Position numbers and translations under genes: made by a program. The notes beneath the pieces were generated by a model that saw nothing but the letters and a program-made list of their open reading frames with translations, searched no databases and was not told the origin of the DNA. A stretch of DNA of 64,000 nt, taken from the NCBI RefSeq assembly GCF_036924515.1, contig NZ_JAZHRR010000001.1:5675001-5739000 (forward strand), given 5' to 3'. Origin of the DNA: Bradyrhizobium sp. AZCC 1610 (GTDB lineage: Bacteria; Pseudomonadota; Alphaproteobacteria; Rhizobiales; Xanthobacteraceae). Within the stretch, counting starts at the first letter, position 1. The number at the start of each line of letters is the position of its first letter. Shown here piece after piece: positions 34,832 through 42,217 of the stretch.

Positions 34832-36097
34832 TCAGAATCCCATGATGCCGCGGTAACCCTGCCAGAAACCGCGGACGGCAGTCTCCGTCGCACGAGAGTT
34901 CTTCTCGGATTCGGCGACCCGCCCCCCCATTTCCATGAAAGATGAGCATTCCGGATCGTTGCGGGTGCCGCGCTGGACGAATTCGTTGATACAACCATCC
35001 TCCAGCGAGACCAGACCTGCCGCACCCGTCAGATTGCTCTGCATGATACGCATTTGCGATTGTTCCTCGGTGTCGCGATCATAGCCGAGGTAAACCCAGA
35101 ACAGCTCGGTCTTGTCGACTCCCTTCGGCGCAAAAAAACGGATGGCGAGCGAATTCAGTGTGAACTGAATGCACATGTTGGGAAAAACGGTCTGGATGCT
35201 GTGGGTGATGCCGTCGTCGAATTCCTCCCAGGCCTCCAGTAACCCCGGCCCCTCGAGAGCGGATTCGTAGTTGGCCGAATGGACCTTGGCCTCGGAATAC
35301 TCGGCGGCTTCTTGCAGCTTGGCGCGGCACGCGAAGCTCAAATGGTGCCACTTCTCATCGGACAGGATGATCCCGCCGTCCATATCCAGGCGATTTACCT
35401 TGAAGGTCGTATAGAAGGTGTGGAGCAGGGTTGCGTGATATGAGTCGCGCAGATTTTCGGCATATAGCTTCCAGTTATTGTGAATAGTCTGGCTGTGCGT
35501 GCCGAGGACACGAAGCGGGCGATCAAGATTTCTCTTGATGAACTGCGCCATGTCGGGACCCAGATAGGTTTCGACGTCCTCGACCTCGTTGGAAAATGTT
35601 CCGAAGATAATTCCGCAGAAATTTTCGATGCGGATCGGTTGAAGGCGATGCTTGGCGACGTCGAAATCGCTTGGCATCCCACCCTGTCCGCGTATCCCGT
35701 TACGAAACGCGACGCCCTTTAATTGTCCGTCGAGGCCGTAATTCCAGGCATGATAGACGCAGGTAAGGCTCGCGACATTGTCCTGCTTCTTGAGGCACAC
35801 CAGCGCGCCCTTGTGAGCGCAGCGGTTGACCATCGCATGGACCTCGCCCTCATGGTCCCTGGTCACGATGATTGGCGTTTCGCCGATCACCGTTGTGCGA
35901 TAGTCGCCCGCCTTCGGGATTTCGACGTCGAGACAAAGATAATTCCAGGAACGCCCCCTGAAAACCCGCTCCTGCTCCAGCTTGTAGATTTCCGGATCGG
36001 TAAAGAGACGATAGGGCGCACGCGCGACGCCTTCGGCGGGCCATTTGAAATCCAGTGCCCCGGCAGAGGCAGAACTCGGAAGCGGTGTCGTAAGCAT
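34832..36097 (-). CDS. Aromatic-ring-hydroxylating dioxygenase, Rieske alpha subunit
   Basis: 421 residues from the ATG at 36097 (GGGAGAATGACGAG upstream). The Rieske centre ligands are C93, H95, C113 and H116 (NRCAHKGAL and CVYHAWNYG). The mononuclear iron site shows D218, H221 and H226 (NLRDSYHATLLHTF), the Asp bridging electron transfer to the Rieske cluster of the neighbouring subunit. The overall type resembles anthranilate- and salicylate-type oxygenases. Substrate is not deducible. No ferredoxin or reductase gene is adjacent, so electron donors must be encoded elsewhere. The downstream beta subunit and upstream LysR gene complete the locus. Confidence 0.94.
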   Translation of the reverse strand: MLTTPLPSSASAGALDFKWPAEGVARAPYRLFTDPEIYKLEQERVFRGRSWNYLCLDVEIPKAGDYRTTVIGETPIIVTRDHEGEVHAMVNRCAHKGALVCLKKQDNVASLTCVYHAWNYGLDGQLKGVAFRNGIRGQGGMPSDFDVAKHRLQPIRIENFCGIIFGTFSNEVEDVETYLGPDMAQFIKRNLDRPLRVLGTHSQTIHNNWKLYAENLRDSYHATLLHTFYTTFKVNRLDMDGGIILSDEKWHHLSFACRAKLQEAAEYSEAKVHSANYESALEGPGLLEAWEEFDDGITHSIQTVFPNMCIQFTLNSLAIRFFAPKGVDKTELFWVYLGYDRDTEEQSQMRIMQSNLTGAAGLVSLEDGCINEFVQRGTRNDPECSSFMEMGGRVAESEKNSRATETAVRGFWQGYRGIMGF

Positions 36098-36207
36098 CTC
36101 GTCATTCTCCCTTGTCTCGCCGAATTTAGAGGCGTTCAAAAGAGACTACCGAACCGAGCGACGTAATTGCCAATAATCATTTGAGCGAAATAAATAAGTA
36201 AACCGTA

Positions 36208-37119
36208 TCAGGGGCGGTTCACGGTCGCTGGACGCGCCGATCCCCTCAACTGATCAACAAAAGCGATGACCGCTGGCGCCCGCTCCAACTTGCGATAGAC
36301 CATCGCCAGATCGGAGTGCTGATTGATCTTTGCCAACGGCCGATACACCACATCGGCAATTTGCAGATGACGAAGCGAGTCCGGCACGAACGCCACGCCG
36401 AGACCGCCAGCAACCAGACCTGCCAGAGCCGTGAATTGTCCCGCGCGTTGAGTTATTTGCGGCGACAATCCGCCCTTGGCGCATATCTGGGCAACTTGCG
36501 CGTTGAAACCACTTCCCTCCTGGATCTGGACGGCAACGAACGGCTCGGACTTCAATGCTTCTAGCGTCACGCTCTTTTGCCGCGCGAGCCGGTGCCCGCG
36601 CGGTATCGCCAATATGATCGGCTCGCGGTGCAGCGATACGATCGCTAGGTCGGGCGGCAGTGATTTCACCGGAAGACGCAGGATACCAAGATCAAGCCGA
36701 CTACTGCTGACGTCGTCCAATTGCTGAACAATCCCGATCTCGTTTAGGCGAAACTCCACGAGAGGATTGGCTTCGCGAAAGCGGGAAATTGCTTTCGACA
36801 GAACGCCGGTGAAGATGGCTGAACCCACATATCCAATTTCGATATGTCCCAGTTCGCCCCGGCCCGCCTGACGCGCCACCAGCACAGTCTTCTCGGCTTG
36901 CTGGAGGGTCCTGATCGCCTCGTTCAACGTGACCCGGCCGGCGACGGTGAGCTTGACCGACCTTTTCGTCCGATAGAAGAGTTCGACGCCGAGTTCGCGC
37001 TCGAGCGCCTGAATCTGCTGCGTGAGCGCCGGCTGCGCGACGCCGAGACGCACGGCGGCCTTTCCAAAATGCAATTCCTCGGCCAGAACTGACATGTATT
37101 TCAGGCGACGCAGTTCCAT
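36208..37119 (-). CDS. LysR-family transcriptional regulator (CatR/BenM-like)
   Basis: 303 residues from the ATG at 37119 (MELRRLKYMSVLAEELHFGK). HTH: KAAVRLGVAQPALTQQIQALE. The effector domain begins LGHIEIGYVGSAIFTGVLSK, the form typical of aromatic-responsive regulators of the CatM/BenM/CbnR group. It lies upstream of and parallel to the dioxygenase genes, with 110 bases between, so it likely activates them. The upstream 70 bases of the open frame are non-homologous. Confidence 0.92.
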   Translation of the reverse strand: MELRRLKYMSVLAEELHFGKAAVRLGVAQPALTQQIQALERELGVELFYRTKRSVKLTVAGRVTLNEAIRTLQQAEKTVLVARQAGRGELGHIEIGYVGSAIFTGVLSKAISRFREANPLVEFRLNEIGIVQQLDDVSSSRLDLGILRLPVKSLPPDLAIVSLHREPIILAIPRGHRLARQKSVTLEALKSEPFVAVQIQEGSGFNAQVAQICAKGGLSPQITQRAGQFTALAGLVAGGLGVAFVPDSLRHLQIADVVYRPLAKINQHSDLAMVYRKLERAPAVIAFVDQLRGSARPATVNRP

Positions 37120-37265
37120 TATCGGCCTCCATGGCAGCCCTGGCGAACCAATGCCGCATTGGCAGACCACCCCTTCTCGGATCTGTAGCACCGCCGCAGC
37201 GCTTCGCAGTGGCTAACATGGCCTACAGGAACAACCGGGGATCTCGATGTTGCGGCAGCGTGCGC

Positions 37266-37592
37266 TCAGGACTGCTCTGCTTGCGGCTGCTTCAGGAGAA
37301 GGGCCTGCAATTCCCCAGATCGGAACATCTCCGTCACGATGTCACAGCCGCCTACGAATTCGCCGCGAACGTACAGTTGTGGAATCGTCGGCCAATCCGA
37401 GTAATCCTTGATACCTTGGCGCAGCTCTTCGGACTGGTAGATATCGTGCGATCTGAATGGAACGCCGAGATGGTCGAGTATCCGGACGACTTGCGCAGAG
37501 AATCCACAAGCCGGCGCCGTCGGCGTGCCCTTCATGAACAGAAGAATCTCGTTTGCGTTCACTTCGCTGCGAATGAAGTCTGCAACGCTCAT
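37266..37592 (-). CDS. Monothiol CGFS glutaredoxin
   Basis: 108 residues, usual size for single-domain Grx4/GrxD proteins. Active site PACGFSAQ has the single cysteine of the CGFS class; WPTIPQLYVRGEFVGGCDIV supplies the glutathione-binding TIP and GG-D motifs. Such proteins bind a 2Fe-2S cluster as glutathione-bridged dimers and hand it to target proteins. Placed next to a Rieske oxygenase locus, it may be a dedicated cluster-delivery factor, which is inference. Its upstream region has two palindromes resembling those before the acyl-CoA ligase gene. Confidence 0.93.
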   Translation of the reverse strand: MSVADFIRSEVNANEILLFMKGTPTAPACGFSAQVVRILDHLGVPFRSHDIYQSEELRQGIKDYSDWPTIPQLYVRGEFVGGCDIVTEMFRSGELQALLLKQPQAEQS

Positions 37593-37652
37593 GTTTCTCC
37601 CCTCCGTTGGTCGGCAAGAGCGATAATAATTACCGCCCGAGCGAGAAATCTA

Positions 37653-37673
37653 TAAGTTCGATTTTAGAACTTA
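37653..37673. promoter_or_regulatory. Palindrome upstream of the glutaredoxin gene
   Basis: TAAGTTC-GATTTTA-GAACTTA, 7-bp arms, 61 bases upstream of the glutaredoxin start. Core TTC-n7-GAA matches the palindrome at 37804 and those at 55201 and 55276. Confidence 0.5.
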
Positions 37674-37696
37674 CTTCGACGGCTATGCTGATTCGC

Positions 37697-37726
37697 AAAA
37701 AGGGCCAGCTGCAATGCAGCCGGCCC
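37697..37726 (-). terminator. Rho-independent terminator on the minus strand
   Basis: On the minus strand GGGCCGGCTGCA pairs with TGCAGCTGGCCC (one mismatch) and is followed by TTTTT. It lies 180 bases past the HxlR gene that stops at 37905 and should end its transcript before the glutaredoxin gene. Confidence 0.65.
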
Positions 37727-37803
37727 AAGGTCCAAGTCAGCGGAAGTCGATACCGCTTGCCTGGGGAGTCTTCAATCGCAATAAACGACCCATTCTCGGG
37801 AAC

Positions 37804-37826
37804 GTCAATTCTAAAATAGAATTGAC
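37804..37826. promoter_or_regulatory. Perfect palindrome, probable operator
   Basis: GTCAATTCTA-AAA-TAGAATTGAC: 10-bp arms, three-base centre. Core TTCTAAAATAGAA is identical to the palindrome at 55201-55217, 17 kb away. Confidence 0.6.
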
Positions 37827-37904
37827 TTAAGTACCTATCCTGAAGACTGTAGCCGGGGAGAGGCACCCCTCATATCTCGTCGCGCTTTTCCCCATGCACC
37901 GAAA

Positions 37905-38399
37905 TCATCGTTGATCGAACTTGGTCAGCCGCCACCTCACCAGGTCGTCGGCGCCTGGACCGGCCTGAGGCCGAACATCCCTCATGCGGACCACCTCGCC
38001 TGACTTCTCATCCACGAGCGCCAGCTTCACCTGGCGCCCGCTGTTCCTGTTGATGAATTTGAGAGGGGGGCCGGCGTCCCCGGTAATTCCCCATTTGTCC
38101 CCGACCTGGGCAAGCGCCTGAACGACGAGGATGACGTCCCTGCCCTTTCGGGTCAGGAGGTACTCGTAACGATCGGGACCCGACTGATACTGCCGCCGCT
38201 CGATCAGTTCATTTTCCTCGAGATGCTTGAGGCGGTCGGACAAGGTGGCATGGGTAACATCAGTCGACTTCCTCAAATCCTCGTATTTGCTCAAACCCAG
38301 CGACAGGTCGCGCAAGATCAGGACTGCCCAGCGATCGCCAACGGCATCCAACACCCCGGCGATCGAACAAGCCATTCCCTCAAAACTCTTCGAGCGCAT
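37905..38399 (-). CDS. HxlR-family transcriptional regulator 1
   Basis: 164 residues from the ATG at 38399, after GGAGG. It begins with the family cysteine segment (MACSIAGVLDAVGDRWAVLIL), then the winged HTH (YEDLRKSTDVTHATLSDRLKHLEE) and wing (DRYEYLLTRKGRDV). HxlR proteins are small DNA-binding dimers, often thiol- or aldehyde-responsive. Its first 19 codons and entire upstream region are duplicated at 40773-40955. It is divergent from the MDR gene at 38647 and probably controls it through the ACTCT-n7-AGAGT sites. Confidence 0.92.
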   Translation of the reverse strand: MRSKSFEGMACSIAGVLDAVGDRWAVLILRDLSLGLSKYEDLRKSTDVTHATLSDRLKHLEENELIERRQYQSGPDRYEYLLTRKGRDVILVVQALAQVGDKWGITGDAGPPLKFINRNSGRQVKLALVDEKSGEVVRMRDVRPQAGPGADDLVRWRLTKFDQR

Positions 38400-38519
38400 C
38401 TGCGTGGACCTCCGAATAACTATTATTACCAGAGTAAACTCGCCTGGCCCGCTATCCAAGGCCAGACTATTTTCATGCAAGAATTCACTTGCCTTCCAGT
38501 CACTCTTATTATTAGAGTT
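38341..38519. repeat. 180-bp duplicated regulatory segment, copy 1
   Basis: Covers the first 19 codons of the HxlR gene plus its divergent promoter region. Copy 2 is 40773-40955, same orientation, with only about four substitutions and a 4-bp net insertion. Confidence 0.9.
38419..38518. promoter_or_regulatory. Pair of operator-like sites in the HxlR/MDR divergent promoter
   Basis: ACTATTATTACCAGAGT (38419-38435) and ACTCTTATTATTAGAGT (38502-38518), consensus ACTCT-n7-AGAGT, 83 bases apart. The spacing and symmetry fit two HxlR dimers. Confidence 0.55.
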
Positions 38520-38646
38520 AAAGAACACAAGCGCCAACCATTTCCGACAGTTCATTATACGAACTTAGCATGGTTTTGTGTCGAGCCGTCAGCGAACCCA
38601 TGAGATTAGTTGGCGGAATGAGCCATACGGCTCTCGCGGAGGGACA

Positions 38647-39621
38647 ATGAAGTTTTTGCAAATGTCTACGTTTGGCAATCCCACAGAGGTGGTTGAAGTT
38701 GTCGAAAGCGATCCACCCCCACCGCCGGCAGCAAATGAAGCCACGGTCGCAGTCGAATACTCAGCGATCAGTCCCGCTGAACTTCTGATGATCCGTGGCA
38801 GGTATGGGATCAGGCCACAGCCGCCGGCGCCGCTCGGGAACGAAGCTATTGGACGCGTTATCGCTGTTGGAGCCTCGGTTAAAAATGTAAAGACTGGCGA
38901 TCGTGTCGCCATTCCGACCGGACTTCCAGTGTGGAGGCAGGCCATAACGGTCGCGGCCGCCGATCTCATCGTCTTGTCTGAGCAAGCCGATCCCCAACAG
39001 CTGTCAATGCTTCGGATCAATCCGCTGACAGCGGCATTGCTCTTGACCGAGTATGTCGAACTCGGCAAGGACGACTGGGTCATCCAGAACGCCGGCAATT
39101 CCGGTGTGGGACGCAGCGTCATTGCGTTTGCACAGGAGTTCGGACTTCGCTCGGTAAGCCTCGTGCGCAGACCCGAACTCGTGGATGAGCTGAAGTCAGC
39201 CGGAGCTGACGTCGTCCTTGTCGATGGACCCGACGTTGTGAAGCAGGTCGCAGCGGCGACCGGCAATGCTAAAATTAAGCTGGGCATCGACGGCGTGGGT
39301 AGCGACTCCTCGCACTCGGTTGCGTCTTGCCTAACGTCGAACGCCAAGATGGTCGCCTATGGCGGCGCCAGCGGAAAGCCCGCGGCCATGAGTCCTCTGA
39401 ACATTATTTTCAAGCAGGTGACCCTGGAAGGGTTTTGGCTGGGATATCCGCGCTTTCGAGATGCACACGAAAAGCTTGCGGCTCACACGCGGACAGCCGA
39501 GCGACTGATCGCCGAAGGCAAACTGTACGTTCCGGTCGCCGGCGTTTATTCGCTCGAGCAGGCAACTCAGGCCATTGCGCATGCGCAAAAAGGCGGGAAA
39601 GTCCTTCTGAAACCCAACTAA
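38647..39621 (+). CDS. Zinc-independent MDR-family oxidoreductase (enoyl-CoA/quinone reductase-like)
   Basis: 324 residues after GGAGGGACA. GroES-like N-terminal domain (AISPAELLMIRGRYGIRP, PLGNEAIGRVIAVGASV, KTGDRVAIP), then the nucleotide-binding domain with a modified AGxSGVGRS motif (WVIQNAGNSGVGRSVIAFAQ). The NAGNSGVG form and the overall layout resemble mitochondrial-type trans-2-enoyl-CoA reductases and quinone reductases that use NADPH. No structural zinc cysteines. Divergent from the HxlR gene; a strong hairpin and a hypothetical paralogue-family gene follow. Confidence 0.9.
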   Translation: MKFLQMSTFGNPTEVVEVVESDPPPPPAANEATVAVEYSAISPAELLMIRGRYGIRPQPPAPLGNEAIGRVIAVGASVKNVKTGDRVAIPTGLPVWRQAITVAAADLIVLSEQADPQQLSMLRINPLTAALLLTEYVELGKDDWVIQNAGNSGVGRSVIAFAQEFGLRSVSLVRRPELVDELKSAGADVVLVDGPDVVKQVAAATGNAKIKLGIDGVGSDSSHSVASCLTSNAKMVAYGGASGKPAAMSPLNIIFKQVTLEGFWLGYPRFRDAHEKLAAHTRTAERLIAEGKLYVPVAGVYSLEQATQAIAHAQKGGKVLLKPN

Positions 39622-39635
39622 TGGATAATCAACGG

Positions 39636-39664
39636 TCAGGCGCCCTGAACTCTAGGGCGCCTGA
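39636..39664. terminator. Strong hairpin downstream of the MDR gene
   Basis: TCAGGCGCCCT and AGGGCGCCTGA (perfect 11-bp arms) with a 7-base loop, 14 bases past the MDR stop. No T-run, so it may act as attenuator or mRNA 3' protector before the next gene. Confidence 0.55.
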
Positions 39665-39728
39665 AACCGCAGCTAGTCCGATATGGAAAGCGATGGTCCT
39701 AATTCTAATAGGGCGAACCGGAGGAAAC

Positions 39729-40448
39729 ATGACTGCTCTTTTAGATCTGGTGCTTGAGTCTCACGGAACTCTTGAACGATGGCGAAAATTCAACGCGATC
39801 GATGTCAACCTTTCGATGCATGGTGAGCACTGGAAAAGAAAGGGATGGGACGGTGTCTTCAAAAATGTTCAATTGAAGGTGCAAACGAAAGAACAGCGAA
39901 CTTGCTATACGCACTTTACCGAAGAAGGCGTGCAAAGCATCTACGAACCGGATCGTGTTCGGCTAGAGACAATCGACGGGAAGCTTATTGAGGAGCGTGT
40001 ACATCCAAGAAAGGCGTTTGAAGGACACACCCTTCAGACTACGTGGGATAGGCTGCATCTGGCTTACTTTTCCGGGTATGCAATTTGGAATTATCTGAAT
40101 ACTCCATTTATGTTTGTCACTGAGAGTGCCAAAGCGGAGGAAATAGATCCGTGGACCGATCAAGGCACGGTACGCCGGCGGCTGAAGATCACTTTTCCCG
40201 AGAAGGTTGGAACTCACTGTCCGGAGCAGATATTCCACGTCGACGAAAACGGGCTCATCGCTCGTTTGGATTATACCACGCTTGTGGCCGGTGGCGCTCC
40301 AGCCGCGCACTACATGTCCGAGTACAAGAACATTCAAGGGATTATGATGCCAACCAAACGGCGCGCGTTCAGGAGAAACCCGGACGAAACTCTAAATACT
40401 GAATCTGTCCTCGTCGGTATTGATATCTCTGCAATTACCTTGACTTAA
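39729..40448 (+). CDS. Uncharacterised 240-residue family, paralogue 1
   Basis: 239 residues after GGAGGAAAC. Starts MTALLDLVLESHGTLERWRK; conserved elements shared with paralogues at 40980 and 46498 are HG-LERW near the N-terminus, RVxLETxDGK, RKAFEGHTLQTTWDRLH, YFSGYAIWNYLNTPF, EEIDPW, GTHCPEQIFHVDENGLIARLDY and the final strand VGIDISAITL. The AHGG-ERW start and repeated strands recall LolA-like half-barrels, but there is no signal peptide. Function unknown. It probably shares transcripts with the MDR gene. AT-richer than paralogue 2. Confidence 0.85.
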   Translation: MTALLDLVLESHGTLERWRKFNAIDVNLSMHGEHWKRKGWDGVFKNVQLKVQTKEQRTCYTHFTEEGVQSIYEPDRVRLETIDGKLIEERVHPRKAFEGHTLQTTWDRLHLAYFSGYAIWNYLNTPFMFVTESAKAEEIDPWTDQGTVRRRLKITFPEKVGTHCPEQIFHVDENGLIARLDYTTLVAGGAPAAHYMSEYKNIQGIMMPTKRRAFRRNPDETLNTESVLVGIDISAITLT

Positions 40449-40772
40449 GAAAAGCATTGAGACGGCAGGAAGCACGCAAACAAATGGGTATCTCCGTTGT
40501 TATGCAAGGGCAGCCTGCCTTAGCGAGGCAATACGGCGGATCAGCACGGCACGCTGATCGATGTCGGCTTTGTAGATGATCGTGACGTCGACATTGCTGA
40601 AGTTGCGGCATGTCGAGGGCCTTTCAAAAGAGGTTCTTTCCAACAGCGATACATTTTCTGGCGAAAGTATTATTTTTCCCTTCGGCTCTGGGGACACTAG
40701 TGGGCTGCTATGAATCATGGCGTCGTGTGTCCCCGGCGATAGCAGAAGGACAGTAGAGTTCATTGCAGACGG
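40449..40772. other. Intergenic region, no gene recognised
   Basis: About 320 bases between paralogue 1 and the duplicated regulatory segment. A minus-strand frame (40500-40802) begins next to the HxlR fragment and ends in VTIIYKADIDQRAVLIRRIA, but has no recognisable family. Confidence 0.4.
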
Positions 40773-40955
40773 ACGGCATCGAGCACCCCGGCGATCGAAC
40801 AAGCCATTCCCTCAAAACTCTTCGAGCGCATCTGCGTGGACCTCCGAATAACTCTTATTACCAGAGTAAACTCGCCTGGCCCGCTATCCAAGGCCAGACC
40901 GGGAATTTTCATGCAAGAATTCACTTGCCTTCCAGTAACTCTTATTATTAGAGTT
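40773..40955. repeat. 180-bp duplicated regulatory segment, copy 2
   Basis: Carries the first 19 codons of an HxlR gene (minus strand, broken after GVLDAV) and the same promoter region as 38341-38519, including operator-like sites at 40851-40867 and 40938-40954. The second site is here a 6-bp-arm palindrome, AACTCT-n7-AGAGTT. Confidence 0.9.
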
Positions 40956-40979
40956 TGATCAATGCACAACGGGAGGGCA

Positions 40980-41686
40980 ATGGATATGAGCGAACTGCGC
41001 GACCTTGTCCTCAACGCTCACGGTGTCACACGCTGGAAATCGGCCAGGACGATCGAGGGCAATATGTCGATCACCGGCCTGCTATGGGCAAGAAAAGGCT
41101 GGCCCGATGCGCTGAAGCAGGTCCGCGTTACGGCCGTTACCGAAAGCCAGCGGGTTTACTATCAGCCGTTTACGAATCCGGACTGGCGCAGCGTCTATGG
41201 GCCCGAGGCGGTCGCAATCGAGACATCGGACGGTAAGCCAATCAAGAGCCGGGTAAATCCGCGCGCTTCCTTTCAAGGGCACGCAGTTGAGACGGCCTGG
41301 GACGATCTGCATCTCGCCTATTTCAGCGGCTACGCGATCTGGAATTATCTCAACACCCCGTTTCTCTTCGTGCTGCCGGGCTTCAAGACGGAAGAGATCG
41401 AGCCATGGGACGAACACGGCGAGAGCCGACGCCGGCTGAAGGTGACGCGACGCATTGTCCCGAACAGGTGTTTTATATCGACGGTGAAGGCCTGATCTCG
41501 AGAGTTGACTATAGCGCAATCGTAACCGGCGGAATCCCGACCGCGCATTGCACTTCCCAATACCGGGATTTTGATGGCGTCAGGATCGCGACAAGGCGGC
41601 GCGCCTATCGTCGAAGAGCCGATGGCACCGCGATCACCGAAGGCGTCGCGGTCGCGATCGATATTGCCGATATCCGGCTCTCATAA
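40980..41686 (+). pseudogene. Uncharacterised 240-residue family, paralogue 2, frameshifted
   Basis: The first frame (from ATG 40980, GGGAGGGCA upstream) is homologous to paralogue 1 through EEIEPWDEHGESRRRLKVT at about 41446. The next frame then continues with ATHCPEQVFYIDGEGLISRV to the stop at 41686. Compared with paralogue 1 about five to six codons are missing at the junction, so a deletion out of frame has split the gene. All conserved blocks except the junction are intact, which implies recent damage or an assembly error. The duplicated HxlR promoter region lies directly upstream. Confidence 0.82.
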
Positions 41687-41725
41687 AGAAGTACGGCGGC
41701 CAGCGTGCCGTAATCAGGAGGATGC

Positions 41726-42217
41726 ATGCCCGAGCCCGACAACCGTCACGTCGTAACCTTGGAGATCAACGGCACGCGCAAGACCGTCGCAGTGGAAGCG
41801 CGAAAATTGCTGGTCCACCTGATCAGGGAAGACCTTGGCCTCACCGGAACGCATGTCGGTTGCGATACTTCGCAGTGCGGCGCCTGCACTGTGGAGATCG
41901 ACGGACAGGCAATCAAGTCCTGCACCGTGCTGGCCGTAATGGCAGACGGTGCGTCGATCACAACGATCGAGGGCCTGACCGACATAGGGGCCGAACTCAG
42001 CCCGGTTCAGGCGGCGTTCCATGAGCATCACGCTCTGCAATGTGGCTTCTGCACGCCGGGCATGGTGATGAGCGTGCGCCAGCTATTGAGGGACCAGCCC
42101 AATCCGAGCGAGCATGACATCCGACACGGCCTCGCCGGTAACATCTGCCGCTGCACCGGCTATCACAACATCGTCCGCGCCATCGAAAGCCTCGTATCGA
42201 AAGGCGACCAGCCATGA
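41726..42217 (+). CDS. Molybdenum hydroxylase, 2Fe-2S subunit (CoxS-like)
   Basis: 163 residues after CAGGAGGATGC. Plant-ferredoxin-like cluster ligands are in [15 protein letters not shown] and KSC; the second, helical-domain cluster is in [10 protein letters not shown] and [10 protein letters not shown]. It transfers electrons from the molybdenum centre to FAD in the xanthine dehydrogenase/CO dehydrogenase family. The stop overlaps the ATG of the large subunit by four bases. Confidence 0.95.
   Translation: MPEPDNRHVVTLEINGTRKTVAVEARKLLVHLIREDLGLTGTHVGCDTSQCGACTVEIDGQAIKSCTVLAVMADGASITTIEGLTDIGAELSPVQAAFHEHHALQCGFCTPGMVMSVRQLLRDQPNPSEHDIRHGLAGNICRCTGYHNIVRAIESLVSKGDQP

Noticed and set aside
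37630..37866. 78-residue minus-strand ORF
   Set aside because: It runs across a strong terminator and two palindromes and has no ribosome-binding site.
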